Under the pieces are notes generated by a model. It worked only from the letters and a program-made list of their open reading frames with translations. It searched no databases and was not told the DNA's origin. Source: Desertibaculum subflavum (GTDB taxonomy: Bacteria; Pseudomonadota; Alphaproteobacteria; Ferrovibrionales; Ferrovibrionaceae). From it: a stretch of 64,000 bases of DNA. Positions 45,657 through 54,635 of the stretch are shown in pieces. The number at the start of each line of letters is the position of its first letter. Within the stretch, counting starts at the first letter, position 1. The DNA lies in NCBI GenBank assembly GCA_003576705.1, contig QOZS01000016.1:1-64000 (forward strand), read 5' to 3'. The position numbers and the translations under genes were made by a program.

Positions 45657-46925
45657 GTGATCGTCCACCAAGGCCCGCTTGATGTCCAGGCGGGCAGGGC
45701 CGCCATTGATCGTACGCCAGCCGTGAGCGCCGTCATCATCCCCCGAACCGTTGCCCATCGCGAGCTGCCGGCCGACGATGTGGCCGTCGGCTTGAACGAT
45801 CTGCCGCTGCCGGCGCTGCGCGTGCAGGGAACGGCGGTCATGGCCGTCAACCGGCTGGCCGAAGGGCTGCTCGATGCGCTGCTGGCAACCGCCGGCCTGC
45901 CGTCGCTGCTCGGCGATGCCGCCGGGCCGTCCTCGGTGCGGCTACGGTCCGGCGGCGTCGAGCGCGTGGTCCAGGTGTTTCGCAATGTCGACGATGGCGG
46001 CGCGCTGGTGCTTCTGCACGACGTCACGGCGGAACGCAGCCTAATCAACGCGCTCGCGGAATCGCGCAGCCGGCTCAACGATTTCGTGCGCTGCTCGGTC
46101 GATTTCGCCTGGGAGACCGACGCCAGCGGTCGGTTCGCCTATGTCTCGCCCAAGGGCGCGCTCGGCCGTCCGGCGCGCGAAGTGGCCGGTCGGCCCGTGC
46201 TCGACTTCCTGCGCCACTGGCGCGGCGGCGAGGCCTCGCCGTTCGAGAGCCGCTCTCCCTGCGAGGCGGTCGAGGTCAGGCTTGCCCTGGCCGCCGACGA
46301 GATCGGCATCTTCGAGGTGTCCGCCGTGCCCTGCTACGACGAAGCCGGGCTCTGGCAAGGCGCGCGTGGGGTCTGCCGCGACGTCACCGAGGCGCGCCGT
46401 CAGGCGGAGGCGCTGCGCCGGGCGACCGATCGGCTGCAGGAGATGGCGCGCATCGATCCGCTGACCGGTGCGTTGAACCGTCGCGCCTTCTTCGAGGATC
46501 TTTCCGTCCGCCTGGCCCAGGCGCGTCGGCACGGCGACCGCGGCCTTCTGCTCTACCTCGACCTCGACAGCTTCAAGGCGGTCAACGACGGCTATGGCCA
46601 TGCCGCCGGCGATGCCGTGCTGCGCCAGGTTGCCGAGGTCCTGCGCGAGAACGTGCGCGAGACGGACCTGGTCGGCCGCATCGGCGGCGACGAGTTCGTC
46701 GTCTGGCTCGACCGTGTCGGCACGGTCGACCAGGGCGAGCGGATCGCGGCGCTGAAGACGGCGATCGCCGGAGCCGGATGCGACTATCCGGCGGCCGGAG
46801 GCTTCGGAGCCTCGATCGGCGTGGTCGGGACCGATGGCGAGGTCGATCCGGAGGAGCTGATCGTGGCGGCGGATGCCGCGATGTACGCGGCGAAGCGTGC
46901 CAGGAAGGAGCAGGGAGGGGGCTGA
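45657..46925 (+). CDS. Diguanylate cyclase (PAS-GGDEF)
   Basis: 422 residues. A PAS-like region (about 45-260, with VRCSVDFAWETDASGRFAYV) precedes a coiled segment and a GGDEF domain (about 270-422) with DPLTGALNRRAFF, LLYLDLDSFKAVNDGYGHAAGD and the intact active site RIGGDEFVVW, so c-di-GMP synthesis is expected. No EAL domain or membrane segment. The GTG start at 45657 is uncertain; a GTG at 45723 is possible. The last codons overlap the DUF2336 start by 1 nt (TGATG). Confidence 0.85.
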   Translation: MIVHQGPLDVQAGRAAIDRTPAVSAVIIPRTVAHRELPADDVAVGLNDLPLPALRVQGTAVMAVNRLAEGLLDALLATAGLPSLLGDAAGPSSVRLRSGGVERVVQVFRNVDDGGALVLLHDVTAERSLINALAESRSRLNDFVRCSVDFAWETDASGRFAYVSPKGALGRPAREVAGRPVLDFLRHWRGGEASPFESRSPCEAVEVRLALAADEIGIFEVSAVPCYDEAGLWQGARGVCRDVTEARRQAEALRRATDRLQEMARIDPLTGALNRRAFFEDLSVRLAQARRHGDRGLLLYLDLDSFKAVNDGYGHAAGDAVLRQVAEVLRENVRETDLVGRIGGDEFVVWLDRVGTVDQGERIAALKTAIAGAGCDYPAAGGFGASIGVVGTDGEVDPEELIVAADAAMYAAKRARKEQGGG

Positions 46926-48133
46926 TGCTGGGCAGGGTGATCAGGGGCATGTTCGGCAGCGCGCCGACGCCCGATTACGAGAAGCAGAAGCAGGCGGCGG
47001 AAGTCGGCGGCGCGAAGGCGAAGCGCGACCTCGCACGACGCGAGGATACCAAGCCGGAGATCCTCTACTACCTCGCCGAGGACGCCGATCCGGCGGTCCG
47101 CCGCGCGGTGGCCGGCAACGCGGCGGCGCCGCGGCAGGCCGACCTGCTGCTGACCGCCGACGGCGATGACGATGTCAGGATCGAGCTCGCCGGCAAGATC
47201 CAGAAGCTGCTGCCCGACCTGGCGCCGTCCCAGACCGAGCGCCTGCGCGACCTGACGGTTAGGACGATCGACACCCTGGCGCGCGACCAGCTGCCCCGCG
47301 TGCGCGCCATCCTGGCCGAGGCGATCAAGGAAAGTCCGTACATCCCCAAATCGATCGCGCTGAAGCTGGCGCGCGACATCGAGGCCGAGGTCGCGGCCCC
47401 GATCCTGGAATTCTCGCCGCTGCTCGGCGATGCCGACCTGCGGGAGATCATCGCGAGCGGCATCGCCAGCGCCGCACTCTCGGCCATCGCGCGTCGGCGC
47501 GAGCTCTCGGCCGATCTTTCCGACGCCATCGTCGCCACCATCGACGTGCCGGCGATCGCCACGCTGCTCGCCAACCGCTCGGCCCAGGTGCGGGAGGAGA
47601 CCCTCGACCGCATCATCGAGACGGCCAAGGGCGTGGATGCGCTGCACCGGCCGCTGGTATTCCGCCCCGAGCTTTCCATACGGGCGATCCGCCGCATCGC
47701 CGAGTTCGTCTCGGCGGCGCTGCTCGAGCGCCTGAGCGAGCGGCACGGCCTCGACGAGACGGTACAGGGCGAGCTGCGCGCGCAGACCAAGCGCAAGCTC
47801 GCCGAGGAGGAGCCGGACCTGCCGGTGGGCGGCGACGGCGACGAGGTCGCGGCGGCGCTCGATCGCGGCGACCGTTCCTTCGTCATGAACTATCTCTCGC
47901 AGAAATCCGGCCTGCCGGTGCCGGGCGTGGAGCGCGTCTTCGCGCTGCGCAGCCCGCGCGGCATCGTGGCGCTGGCCTGGTCGGCGAAGCTGTCGATGCG
48001 GCTGGCGCTGCGCCTGCAGTCGGAGATCGCCGGCATCGGCCCGCGCGAGATGGTCTATGCCCGGAACGGCACGGATTATCCCTTCGCACCGGAGGAGCTG
48101 ACCCAGCAGCTCGACTTCTTCAGGGCTGCTTAG
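46925..48133 (+). CDS. DUF2336 domain protein
   Basis: 402 residues, helical repeat (HEAT-like) architecture: [34 protein letters not shown] near the start, then [30 protein letters not shown]2336 proteins are restricted mostly to alphaproteobacteria and some influence motility or stress signalling. ATG 46925 shares TGATG with the diguanylate cyclase stop, so the two are translated together and may work together. The tail overlaps the end of argB by 14 nt. Confidence 0.85.
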   Translation: MLGRVIRGMFGSAPTPDYEKQKQAAEVGGAKAKRDLARREDTKPEILYYLAEDADPAVRRAVAGNAAAPRQADLLLTADGDDDVRIELAGKIQKLLPDLAPSQTERLRDLTVRTIDTLARDQLPRVRAILAEAIKESPYIPKSIALKLARDIEAEVAAPILEFSPLLGDADLREIIASGIASAALSAIARRRELSADLSDAIVATIDVPAIATLLANRSAQVREETLDRIIETAKGVDALHRPLVFRPELSIRAIRRIAEFVSAALLERLSERHGLDETVQGELRAQTKRKLAEEEPDLPVGGDGDEVAAALDRGDRSFVMNYLSQKSGLPVPGVERVFALRSPRGIVALAWSAKLSMRLALRLQSEIAGIGPREMVYARNGTDYPFAPEELTQQLDFFRAA

Positions 48134-49043
48134 AGCGGCTGATCATCGTGCCGATGCCGTGCTCGGTGAAGATCTCGAGCAGCAGCACGTGCGGCAGCCG
48201 GCCATCCAGGATATGGGCCGCGCCGACCCCGTCGCGCACCGCATTGAGGCAGCATTCGACCTTCGGAATCATGCCGCCCGAAATGGTGCCGTCGCCGAGC
48301 AGGATATAGGCGTCCTTGGGCGAGAGACTGGCGATCAGCCGCTTCTCCTTGTCCAGCACGCCGGCGACGTCGGTCATCATGATCATCTTCGAGGCGCCGA
48401 GCGCCGCGGCGATGGCGCCGGCCACGGTGTCGGCATTGATGTTGTAGCTCTCGCCGTGATCGCCGACCCCGATCGGCGCAATCACCGGGATGACGTTGGA
48501 ATTCTGGAACGGCTTCAGGATGTCGGTATTGATCTTCGACGGCTCGCCGACATAGCCGAGGTCGAGGATCTTCTCGACATTGGAATTCTCGTCCCTCTTG
48601 GCGCGGCGCAGCTTGCGCGCCTCGATCAGCTTGCCGTCCTTGCCGGAGAGGCCGATCGCCATGCCGCCCTGCTGGTTGATGGCGGAGACGATCTGCTTGT
48701 TGATCGACCCGGCCAGCACCATCTCGACCACGTCCATCGTGTCGCGGTCGGTGACGCGCAATCCGTCGATGAAGGCGGTCTTGATCTTGAGACGATCGAG
48801 CATGGCGCCGATCTGCGGGCCGCCGCCGTGCACCACGACAGGATTGATGCCGACCTGCTTCAGCAGCACCACGTCGCGGGCGAAGAGCTCGGCCGCCGCA
48901 TCCTCGCCCATGGCATGGCCGCCGTACTTGACCACGAAGGTCTGCCCGGCGAAGCGGCGCATATAGGGCAGCGCCTCCGACAGGGTCTTGGCGGTGTCCA
49001 GGATCTTCTGGCTCGGCAGGCTCGGATGCTGAGGCTCGGTCAT
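48120..49043 (-). CDS. argB: Acetylglutamate kinase
   Basis: 307 residues, amino-acid kinase fold. Conserved segments: [78 protein letters not shown] and [12 protein letters not shown]. It phosphorylates N-acetylglutamate in arginine synthesis. ATG at 49043; a further 7 codons upstream are unlike the family. It follows engB by 21 nt. Confidence 0.95.
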   Translation of the reverse strand: MTEPQHPSLPSQKILDTAKTLSEALPYMRRFAGQTFVVKYGGHAMGEDAAAELFARDVVLLKQVGINPVVVHGGGPQIGAMLDRLKIKTAFIDGLRVTDRDTMDVVEMVLAGSINKQIVSAINQQGGMAIGLSGKDGKLIEARKLRRAKRDENSNVEKILDLGYVGEPSKINTDILKPFQNSNVIPVIAPIGVGDHGESYNINADTVAGAIAAALGASKMIMMTDVAGVLDKEKRLIASLSPKDAYILLGDGTISGGMIPKVECCLNAVRDGVGAAHILDGRLPHVLLLEIFTEHGIGTMISRSKQP

Positions 49044-49064
49044 GGCGGCGGGCTTATAGAGCAA

Positions 49065-49733
49065 TCAGGCTTGAGCCGCCACCATAGCGGGCGCGGCGAG
49101 TTCGGCCAGCACGGCGCGCAGGGCCGGAATGCCGGCCCCTGTCTCCGACGAGGTAACGGCGATATCCGGATGCCCGGCGACATGCTTGCGCGTCTCGGCG
49201 ACCGTCGCGGCAAGCACGGCCTCGAGCGCGGCCGGCTTCACCTTGTCGGCCTTGGTCAGCACGACCTGAAAGACGACCGCGGCCTGGTCGAGCAGCTTCA
49301 TCACCTCGCGGTCGACATCCTTGACGCCGTGCCGCGCGTCGACCAGCACGAGCACGCGGCGGATCGGCGCGCGCCCGCGCAGGAAGGCGCGCACCAGGCG
49401 GTTCCAGGCCTCGACCTTGTCCTTCGGCGCCTTGGCATAGCCATAGCCCGGCAGGTCGACCAGGATCAGCCGGCCGCCGAGATCGAAGAAGTTGAGCTGC
49501 TGCGTGCGGCCCGGCGTGTCGGAGGTGCGGGCCAGCATGTGGCGCCCGGTCAGGGCGTTGACCAGGCTCGACTTGCCCACGTTGGAACGGCCGACGAAAG
49601 CGACCTCCGGCAGGTCGTCGGGCGGCAGCGCGTCCAGCCGCGTGGCGCCGAAGATGAAGCGGCATTCCTGCGCGAACAGCTTGCGGCCGGCCTCAATGGC
49701 CCCCGCCGAGATATCCGCGGCCGTCTCCGTCAC
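49065..49733 (-). CDS. engB: Ribosome biogenesis GTPase EngB (YihA/YsxC)
   Basis: 222 residues. GTPase motifs G1 GRSNVGKSS, G3 DLPGYGYAK, G4 TKADK, and the switch region RTSDTPGRTQQLNFF. The GTG start at 49733 is inferred from the GTGA overlap with the yidC stop and the start TETAADISAGAIEAGRKLF. Confidence 0.93.
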   Translation of the reverse strand: MTETAADISAGAIEAGRKLFAQECRFIFGATRLDALPPDDLPEVAFVGRSNVGKSSLVNALTGRHMLARTSDTPGRTQQLNFFDLGGRLILVDLPGYGYAKAPKDKVEAWNRLVRAFLRGRAPIRRVLVLVDARHGVKDVDREVMKLLDQAAVVFQVVLTKADKVKPAALEAVLAATVAETRKHVAGHPDIAVTSSETGAGIPALRAVLAELAAPAMVAAQA

Positions 49734-51472
49734 GTCGTCTTCGGCTGCGGGATGCGGCGCATGATCGTCCATTGCTGGGCGATCGACAGCAGGTTGTTCC
49801 AGGTCCAATAGATGACCAGGCCCGCCGCGAAGCTGCCGAGCAGGAAGGTGAAGAAGATCGGCATCAGCATGAACATCTTGGCCTGCACGGGGTCGGCCGG
49901 CTGCGGGTTCAGCTTCTGCTGCAGGAACATCGAGATGCCCATCAGGATCGGCCACACGCCGAGCGAGAAGAAGTAGAGCGGCCCGAGATTGGGCACGTCG
50001 TAGGGCAGCAGGCCGAACAGGTTGATCCAGCTGGTCGGATCGGGTGCCGAGAGATCCTTGATCCAGCCGTAGAACGGCGCGTGCCGCATCTCGATGGTGG
50101 TGAAGATCACCTTGTAGAGCGCGAAGAAGACCGGGATCTGCACCACGATCGGCAGGCAGCCCGCCGCCGGGTTGACCTTGTGCTTCTTGTACAGCGCCAT
50201 CATCTCCTGGTTGATGCGCTGGGTGTCGTCCTTGTAGCGCTCGCGCAGCTTCATCAGCTCGGGCTGCAGGATCTTCATCTTGCTCATCGCCTTGTACGAG
50301 GTCTGGGCGAGCGGGAAGAAGATCAGCTTGATGACGACGGTGAGGGCGAGGATGGCGAGGCCGAAATTGCCGAGCACGCCGTTCAGCCAGTGCATCGCCT
50401 GGAAGATCGGCTTGGTCAGCCAGTAGAACCAGCCCCAGTCGATGGCACGGTCAAAGCGGTCGATGCCGAGCTTCTCGGCATAGGCGTCGATCGTGTAGGT
50501 CTCCTTGGCGCCGGCGAACAGGCGCACCACGCTCTCGGTGCTTGCGCCCGGCGCCACTTCGCGGGTCTGTGCCAGGATGTCCGACTGGTAGATGTCTTTC
50601 TTGGCGCCGCCGGCGAAATGCTTGAACGAAGCTGTCACTTCGGCATCTTGCGGCGGCACCAGCGCGGCCAGCCAGTAATCGTCCGTGATGCCGATCCAGC
50701 CGCCGGTGCTCTTCACCGCCTTCTCGCGCGCCTCGGCGATGTCGGAATAGCTCGGCTCCTGCAGCGAGCCGCCGATCACGCCGATCGGCCCCTCGTGCAG
50801 GATGTAGAAGCCACGTGTCACCGGCGTGCCGTGGCGCGAGACCAGCGCATAGGGCGTCACCGCGATCGGCGCCGCGCCCTTGTTCTCGACGCTCTGGGTG
50901 ATGGTGAACATGTAGTTGTCGTCGAGCGCGATGGTGCGCTTGAACACCTGTCCTTCCCCGTTGTCCCAGCTGAGCGTGACCCTGTCGCCCGACGTGAGCT
51001 TTTGCTTGTCGGCGGTCCATACCGTGTCGGGTCCCGGCGTCTTCAGGCCGTTCGTCTGGGCGATGCCGGCCTCGGCGTAATAGGGATGCTCGGTGCCCGG
51101 CGGCGAGAACAGGGTGATGTTGGCGCTCTTCTTGTCGACGGTGACGTGATAGTCCTTCAGCACCACGTCATCGATCCGCGCGCCCTTCAGGTTGATCGAG
51201 CCGGCGACGCGCTTGCCGTCGATCGCGACGCGCGGGCTTTCGGCCAGCACGGCGGCGCGTTCGCGCACCGTGATCACGGGCGCGATCGGCGCGCCCGGCA
51301 CGGTTCCCGGGACCTGCGCCGGGGCGGCCTGTTGGCCCGGCGCGGTGGTCTCCCCGGCCTTCTGTGCCTCGGGCGGCGGCTTTTGCGGTGCCGAGGGCAC
51401 GAAGTACTGGAAGCCCAGCAGGATGGCGATGCTGAGCGCGATGGCGAGGACGAGGTTTCTCTGATCGGTCAT
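49730..51472 (-). CDS. yidC: Membrane protein insertase YidC
   Basis: 580 residues. An N-terminal membrane helix (LVLAIALSIAILLGF) and proline-rich linker precede a periplasmic beta domain, then the five-helix insertase core: FGLAILALTVVIKLIFFPLAQ, YKAMSKMKILQPELMKLRERYKDD, NPAAGCLPIVVQIPVFFALYKVI, and QAKMFMLMPIFFTFLLGSFAAGLVIYWTWNN. Overlaps yidD and engB by 4 nt each. Confidence 0.96.
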   Translation of the reverse strand: MTDQRNLVLAIALSIAILLGFQYFVPSAPQKPPPEAQKAGETTAPGQQAAPAQVPGTVPGAPIAPVITVRERAAVLAESPRVAIDGKRVAGSINLKGARIDDVVLKDYHVTVDKKSANITLFSPPGTEHPYYAEAGIAQTNGLKTPGPDTVWTADKQKLTSGDRVTLSWDNGEGQVFKRTIALDDNYMFTITQSVENKGAAPIAVTPYALVSRHGTPVTRGFYILHEGPIGVIGGSLQEPSYSDIAEAREKAVKSTGGWIGITDDYWLAALVPPQDAEVTASFKHFAGGAKKDIYQSDILAQTREVAPGASTESVVRLFAGAKETYTIDAYAEKLGIDRFDRAIDWGWFYWLTKPIFQAMHWLNGVLGNFGLAILALTVVIKLIFFPLAQTSYKAMSKMKILQPELMKLRERYKDDTQRINQEMMALYKKHKVNPAAGCLPIVVQIPVFFALYKVIFTTIEMRHAPFYGWIKDLSAPDPTSWINLFGLLPYDVPNLGPLYFFSLGVWPILMGISMFLQQKLNPQPADPVQAKMFMLMPIFFTFLLGSFAAGLVIYWTWNNLLSIAQQWTIMRRIPQPKTT

Positions 51473-51768
51473 CGGGCAGGGTCGCAGGAGATCTTGGCCC
51501 TCGTCCGGCGCGCGGAAGAAGGTGTGAAGGAAAAAGTCTCGGGGACAGGGTCGAAGCCCGATCCGCCCCAAGGATGGCAGCGGCAGAGCCGCCGGGCGGC
51601 CAGCGCGCCGCCGCCGAGCGCGCCGTGGCGCGTCACCGCCTCCAGCGCGTATTCGCTGCAACTGGGCGCAAAGCGACAGTTGACGCCAAGAATCGGCGAG
51701 ACGAACCAGCGATAGGCCTGGATCAGGCCTCGCAGGAAGAGGACGGCGGCTCGGGCGAGCAGGTTCAT
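51469..51768 (-). CDS. yidD: Membrane protein insertion efficiency factor YidD
   Basis: 99 residues. An amphipathic N-terminal helix and the family motif YRWFVSPILGVNCRFAPSCSEYALEAVTRHG with conserved cysteines are followed by RLCRCHPWGGSGFDPVP. The C-terminus (SFTPSSARRTRAKISCDPAR) is longer than the core family needs. ATGA overlap with yidC. Confidence 0.93.
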   Translation of the reverse strand: MNLLARAAVLFLRGLIQAYRWFVSPILGVNCRFAPSCSEYALEAVTRHGALGGGALAARRLCRCHPWGGSGFDPVPETFSFTPSSARRTRAKISCDPAR

Positions 51769-51778
51769 CGAATGCTAC

Positions 51779-52138
51779 CTAGCGCCCTTCGGCCAAGGCG
51801 CCCAGCCGGCCGAGCGCCTTGCGGAAGTCTTCCACCAGCGCGGCCCACGGCAGATCCGCCGTCGCCTCGCGCGCGATCACCACATAATCGCGGCCCGCCG
51901 CCGCCTGCGCCGGCATGACCAGCGCCGCCGCGGCCTTGAGCCGCCGGCGCGCCCGGTTGCGCCGTACCGCGTTGCCGACCCGCTTGCTGGCGGTGAAGCC
52001 GATGCGCGGCGCGGCCTCGGGCCCCAGCTCGCTCGGCGCGGCCTGCAGGATCAGGCCGGGCATCGCCGCCCGCCGCCGTGCCGCCGCCACGCGGAGATAT
52101 TCCGCGCGCCGGACCAGGCGTCCGACGCGGCCGGGCAT
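51779..52138 (-). CDS. rnpA: Ribonuclease P protein component
   Basis: 119 residues. The RNA-binding motif is GFTASKRVGNAVRRNRARRRLKAAAA, with RDYVVIAREAT after it. It binds the RNase P RNA for tRNA 5' processing. ATG 52138; the gene starts 5 nt after rpmH, the usual pairing. An extended frame upstream reads through rpmH and is not used. Confidence 0.93.
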   Translation of the reverse strand: MPGRVGRLVRRAEYLRVAAARRRAAMPGLILQAAPSELGPEAAPRIGFTASKRVGNAVRRNRARRRLKAAAALVMPAQAAAGRDYVVIAREATADLPWAALVEDFRKALGRLGALAEGR

Positions 52139-52143
52139 CGGAT

Positions 52144-52278
52144 TCAGGCCGAGAGGCGCTTGCGCCCGCGGGCGCGGCGCGCCGCGATGACCTTGCGGCC
52201 GCCCGCGGTCGCCATGCGCGCGCGGAACCCATGGCGGCGCTTCCGCACAAGGCGGCTCGGCTGATAGGTGCGTTTCAC
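52144..52278 (-). CDS. rpmH: 50S ribosomal protein L34
   Basis: 44 residues beginning [20 protein letters not shown] and ending in the basic tail [18 protein letters not shown]; this is L34 without doubt. The start is GTG at 52276-52278, not ATG, with GGAG upstream. The short length hides it from length-filtered gene finding. Confidence 0.95.
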   Translation of the reverse strand: MKRTYQPSRLVRKRRHGFRARMATAGGRKVIAARRARGRKRLSA

Positions 52279-52331
52279 GGCGGTAACTCCGAGGTGGCGG
52301 CGCCATAGTTCGCGCCGCGGACAGGGCCGCG

Positions 52332-52360
52332 CTTATAGGCAGGCAGGGGCCGGCCGTCAA
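52332..52360 (-). promoter_or_regulatory. Sigma70-like promoter of the rpmH operon
   Basis: On the minus strand a -35 TTGACG (52355-52360) and a -10 TATAAG (52332-52337) are separated by exactly 17 nt. Transcription would start near 52325, giving a leader of about 45 nt before the rpmH GTG. The rest of the 294-nt gap to 52572 shows no other clear feature. Confidence 0.65.
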
Positions 52361-52572
52361 CCAAGCCGCAAGCCGAAACGGAGGCCCGGGAGCGGTTGGG
52401 AATCCGTGCGGGTTCCAGCAGCTAAGTAATTGATTTTGAAGGAGGTGGAGCCCGGAATTCAAGCCGGCTCCGCACCGTTTGGCGCCGGATTCCGCCAGGT
52501 CGCCGCCAGCTTTGGCCAGATTTGCCGGTCGAGTTGCCAGTTCGAGACCAATTCCGGCCAATGGGGAGCACA

Positions 52573-53208
52573 TCAACTGCCATCCGGCTTCGGATTGCGC
52601 GTCCCGGTTTCGGCCGGCACGGCGCTGGCGAGCAGCGCCTCCAGGCCGGACCAGCGGCGCCGGCCATGGGCGACGCCGCCGCCGAGATGGGTCAGGCCGG
52701 TATCGAAATTGGAGGGCGCGTTCGGCCGGCAATCCGGGCCCCATCCCGGGGCGGTACTCCATCGGGCGGTATCGAGGCCGAGATTGCCGCGCGCCAGCTG
52801 TTCGGCGAACCAGGCCAAGAGGCGCGGATTGCCTTCGGCCAGCGCCCGGGCCAGCGCCTCCGGCAGGCCGGTCTGCAGCGCCGCCATGCGCCGGCGGGCC
52901 ATTTCCATCAGGGCGCTCTGCTCTTCGTAGATCCAGCGGCGGAAGCGCGCCGACCGCACCAGGTTGCGCCGGATGCGATAGGGTTCGATCTGGAGCTCGC
53001 GCGCAATCTCGTTGATTCCCTTGCCGGAGGCCAGCTCCGCCGCCACTTCGCGCCAGCGCACCCGTCGGCGCCAGAACGCTTGCTGCTCGGCATCGGTCAT
53101 TTCGTCCAACGGCTTGAGGGGAACGTCCCGAGACGATGTCGGCTGGGGAATGGTACGGCGGGCGGGCACGGCGGGTTGTGACCCGAATGCGGCGGGCTTC
53201 TCATGCAT
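52573..53208 (-). CDS. Helix-turn-helix protein of unknown function
   Basis: 211 residues. The middle (EMTDAEQQAFWRRRVRWREVAAELASGKGINEIARELQIEPYRIRRNLVRSARFRRWI) is a helix-turn-helix type domain, and the rest is helical, then low in motifs. Small phage-packaging (TerS-like) and resolvase-like HTH domains look similar, but no phage genes are near. Codon use is normal. An AT-rich region lies upstream. Confidence 0.6.
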   Translation of the reverse strand: MHEKPAAFGSQPAVPARRTIPQPTSSRDVPLKPLDEMTDAEQQAFWRRRVRWREVAAELASGKGINEIARELQIEPYRIRRNLVRSARFRRWIYEEQSALMEMARRRMAALQTGLPEALARALAEGNPRLLAWFAEQLARGNLGLDTARWSTAPGWGPDCRPNAPSNFDTGLTHLGGGVAHGRRRWSGLEALLASAVPAETGTRNPKPDGS

Positions 53209-53235
53209 GACGGATTTCCCAAATAGTTTGCTCTA

Positions 53236-53270
53236 TGAGAGAATATATGACTTTGCGCCAAATGGCAATA
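53236..53270 (-). promoter_or_regulatory. AT-rich promoter-like region of the HTH gene
   Basis: A rare AT-rich spot in the window. On the minus strand it contains TTGGCG and TATATT-type sequence, and TTGCGCCA / AATGGCAA at 53253-53268 forms a near palindrome, which the HTH protein itself might bind. Speculative. Confidence 0.3.
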
Positions 53271-53317
53271 GAACCTGTAGCCGCCGTGACAAGGCCCGAT
53301 GCCGCCGGGAGGCGGCG

Positions 53318-53755
53318 CTAGCGGGTCCGGATGCTGCGCGACAGGCGCGCCAGAGTCTCCTGCGGCGGGCCGCGCCGCGCGCCTTCGCGCGCTTCCGCCC
53401 GCTCGGCATCCGCCTCGCACTGGCGGCGCACCGCCTCGACCTCCTCCTCGTCCATGTGCTCCAGGCCGACGAAGAAGTTGCGCGCCTCCGCGGTGGTACG
53501 GATCAGCTCGTCGAGCTTGGCCTGCAGGGCGGCGCCGTCGCGGTTCTGCGTGTTCTGGATCAGGAACACCATCAGGAAGGTGACGATGGTGGTCGAGGTG
53601 TTGATGACCAGCTGCCAGGTATCGGAGAAGCCGAATAGCGGCCCGCTCACCGCCCACAGGACGACGAGCAGGCAACAGATGGCGAAAGTGACCGGTTTGC
53701 CGGCTGCGCGCGCGATGGCGGCGGCGAAGCGGGTGAAGGTCGTGCTGATCGACAT
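53318..53755 (-). CDS. Low affinity iron permease family protein
   Basis: 145 residues. Two hydrophobic helices (FAICCLLVVLWAVSGPLFGF and TTIVTFLMVFLIQ) are followed by the conserved NTQNRDGAALQAKLDELIRTTAEARN and a charged coiled tail. This matches the short bacterial members of the PF04120-like iron permease family, whose iron role is not demonstrated. ATG 53755 preferred; the frame is open to 53800. Confidence 0.78.
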   Translation of the reverse strand: MSISTTFTRFAAAIARAAGKPVTFAICCLLVVLWAVSGPLFGFSDTWQLVINTSTTIVTFLMVFLIQNTQNRDGAALQAKLDELIRTTAEARNFFVGLEHMDEEEVEAVRRQCEADAERAEAREGARRGPPQETLARLSRSIRTR

Positions 53756-53965
53756 CGCAAGTTCCACCGGCGGGCGCCGCTGCCCGGAGCCGCTGTTCAA
53801 CGCCCAGTGGCCAAGCGCGGTTCCGCGAAGCGCGATGTCAGGAAAACATACAAGCGCGCCGAAGCGCGCTCGAACGCGGGAATAGAGATCAACGACTTGG
53901 CGTTGTTACCCTGATTCTTGCATGCCGATTCTTCAAGCAGAGGACAACAGCGGAGGGCCGCAACG

Positions 53966-54556
53966 ATGAAACTCGCCATGGCATGCGTGCTCACTGGTTT
54001 CCTCCTGGCAAGCCTGCCGCGGGCGGAAGCGGCGCCGATTGCCTTCACCGCCGTTCTGGGTCCTGAAAACGAAGTTCCGGCGGTCCTCGGCAGTTCCGGT
54101 ACCGGCGACGCGCTGGTGGAACTGGACGTGGTTGCGCACACGATGCGGGTGGTTGCCACCTTCAGCGGCCTGACAGGCACCGTCACTGTCGCGCATATCC
54201 ACGCGCCGGGATTGCCGGGGGTAAATGCTGGGGTCACGACCCAGCTGCCGACCTTCGTCGGGTTCCCGGCCGGCGTCACGTCCGGCAGCTACGACATGAC
54301 CTTCGACACGACGATGGCCTCGACATGGAATGCCGCCTTCATCACCGCCAACGGCGGCACGCCGCTCGGCGCGGAGGCGGCGCTTCTGACCCATCTTCTG
54401 GCGGGAGCCGCCTACTTCAACGTCCACACCAGCTTTGTCGGCAGCGGCGAGATCCGCGGCAATTTCAGTGCCGTGCCGGAGCCGGCGAGCGGCCTCCTGT
54501 TGCTTGGTCTCGGGCTCGCGGCGATCGTCCTCTATCCCGATCGCTCCCGTCGCTAA
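53966..54556 (+). CDS. CHRD domain protein with PEP-CTERM sorting signal
   Basis: 196 residues. Signal peptide (MKLAMACVLTGFLLASLPRA, cleavage near AEAAP), then a CHRD domain (LGPENEVPAVLGSSGTGDAL, VAHIHAPGLPGVNAGV, AYFNVHTSFVGSGEIRGNF), then the PEP-CTERM tail VPEPASGLLLLGLGL and YPDRSRR. This tail is recognised by exosortase in organisms that make extracellular polysaccharide. No exosortase gene is in the window. Start ATG 53966 with GGAGGG upstream. Confidence 0.85.
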   Translation: MKLAMACVLTGFLLASLPRAEAAPIAFTAVLGPENEVPAVLGSSGTGDALVELDVVAHTMRVVATFSGLTGTVTVAHIHAPGLPGVNAGVTTQLPTFVGFPAGVTSGSYDMTFDTTMASTWNAAFITANGGTPLGAEAALLTHLLAGAAYFNVHTSFVGSGEIRGNFSAVPEPASGLLLLGLGLAAIVLYPDRSRR

Positions 54557-54635
54557 GACCTCGGCGGTTCGCAAGCTGGCGGTGCCCGGCTAAGTTCCGC
54601 GTCGTGACGATCGGATCGACGCGGGGTGCGGTGGC

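Noticed and set aside
52573..53208. A prophage terminase small subunit
   Set aside because: The HTH part is similar in look, but no large terminase, portal or other phage gene is nearby.
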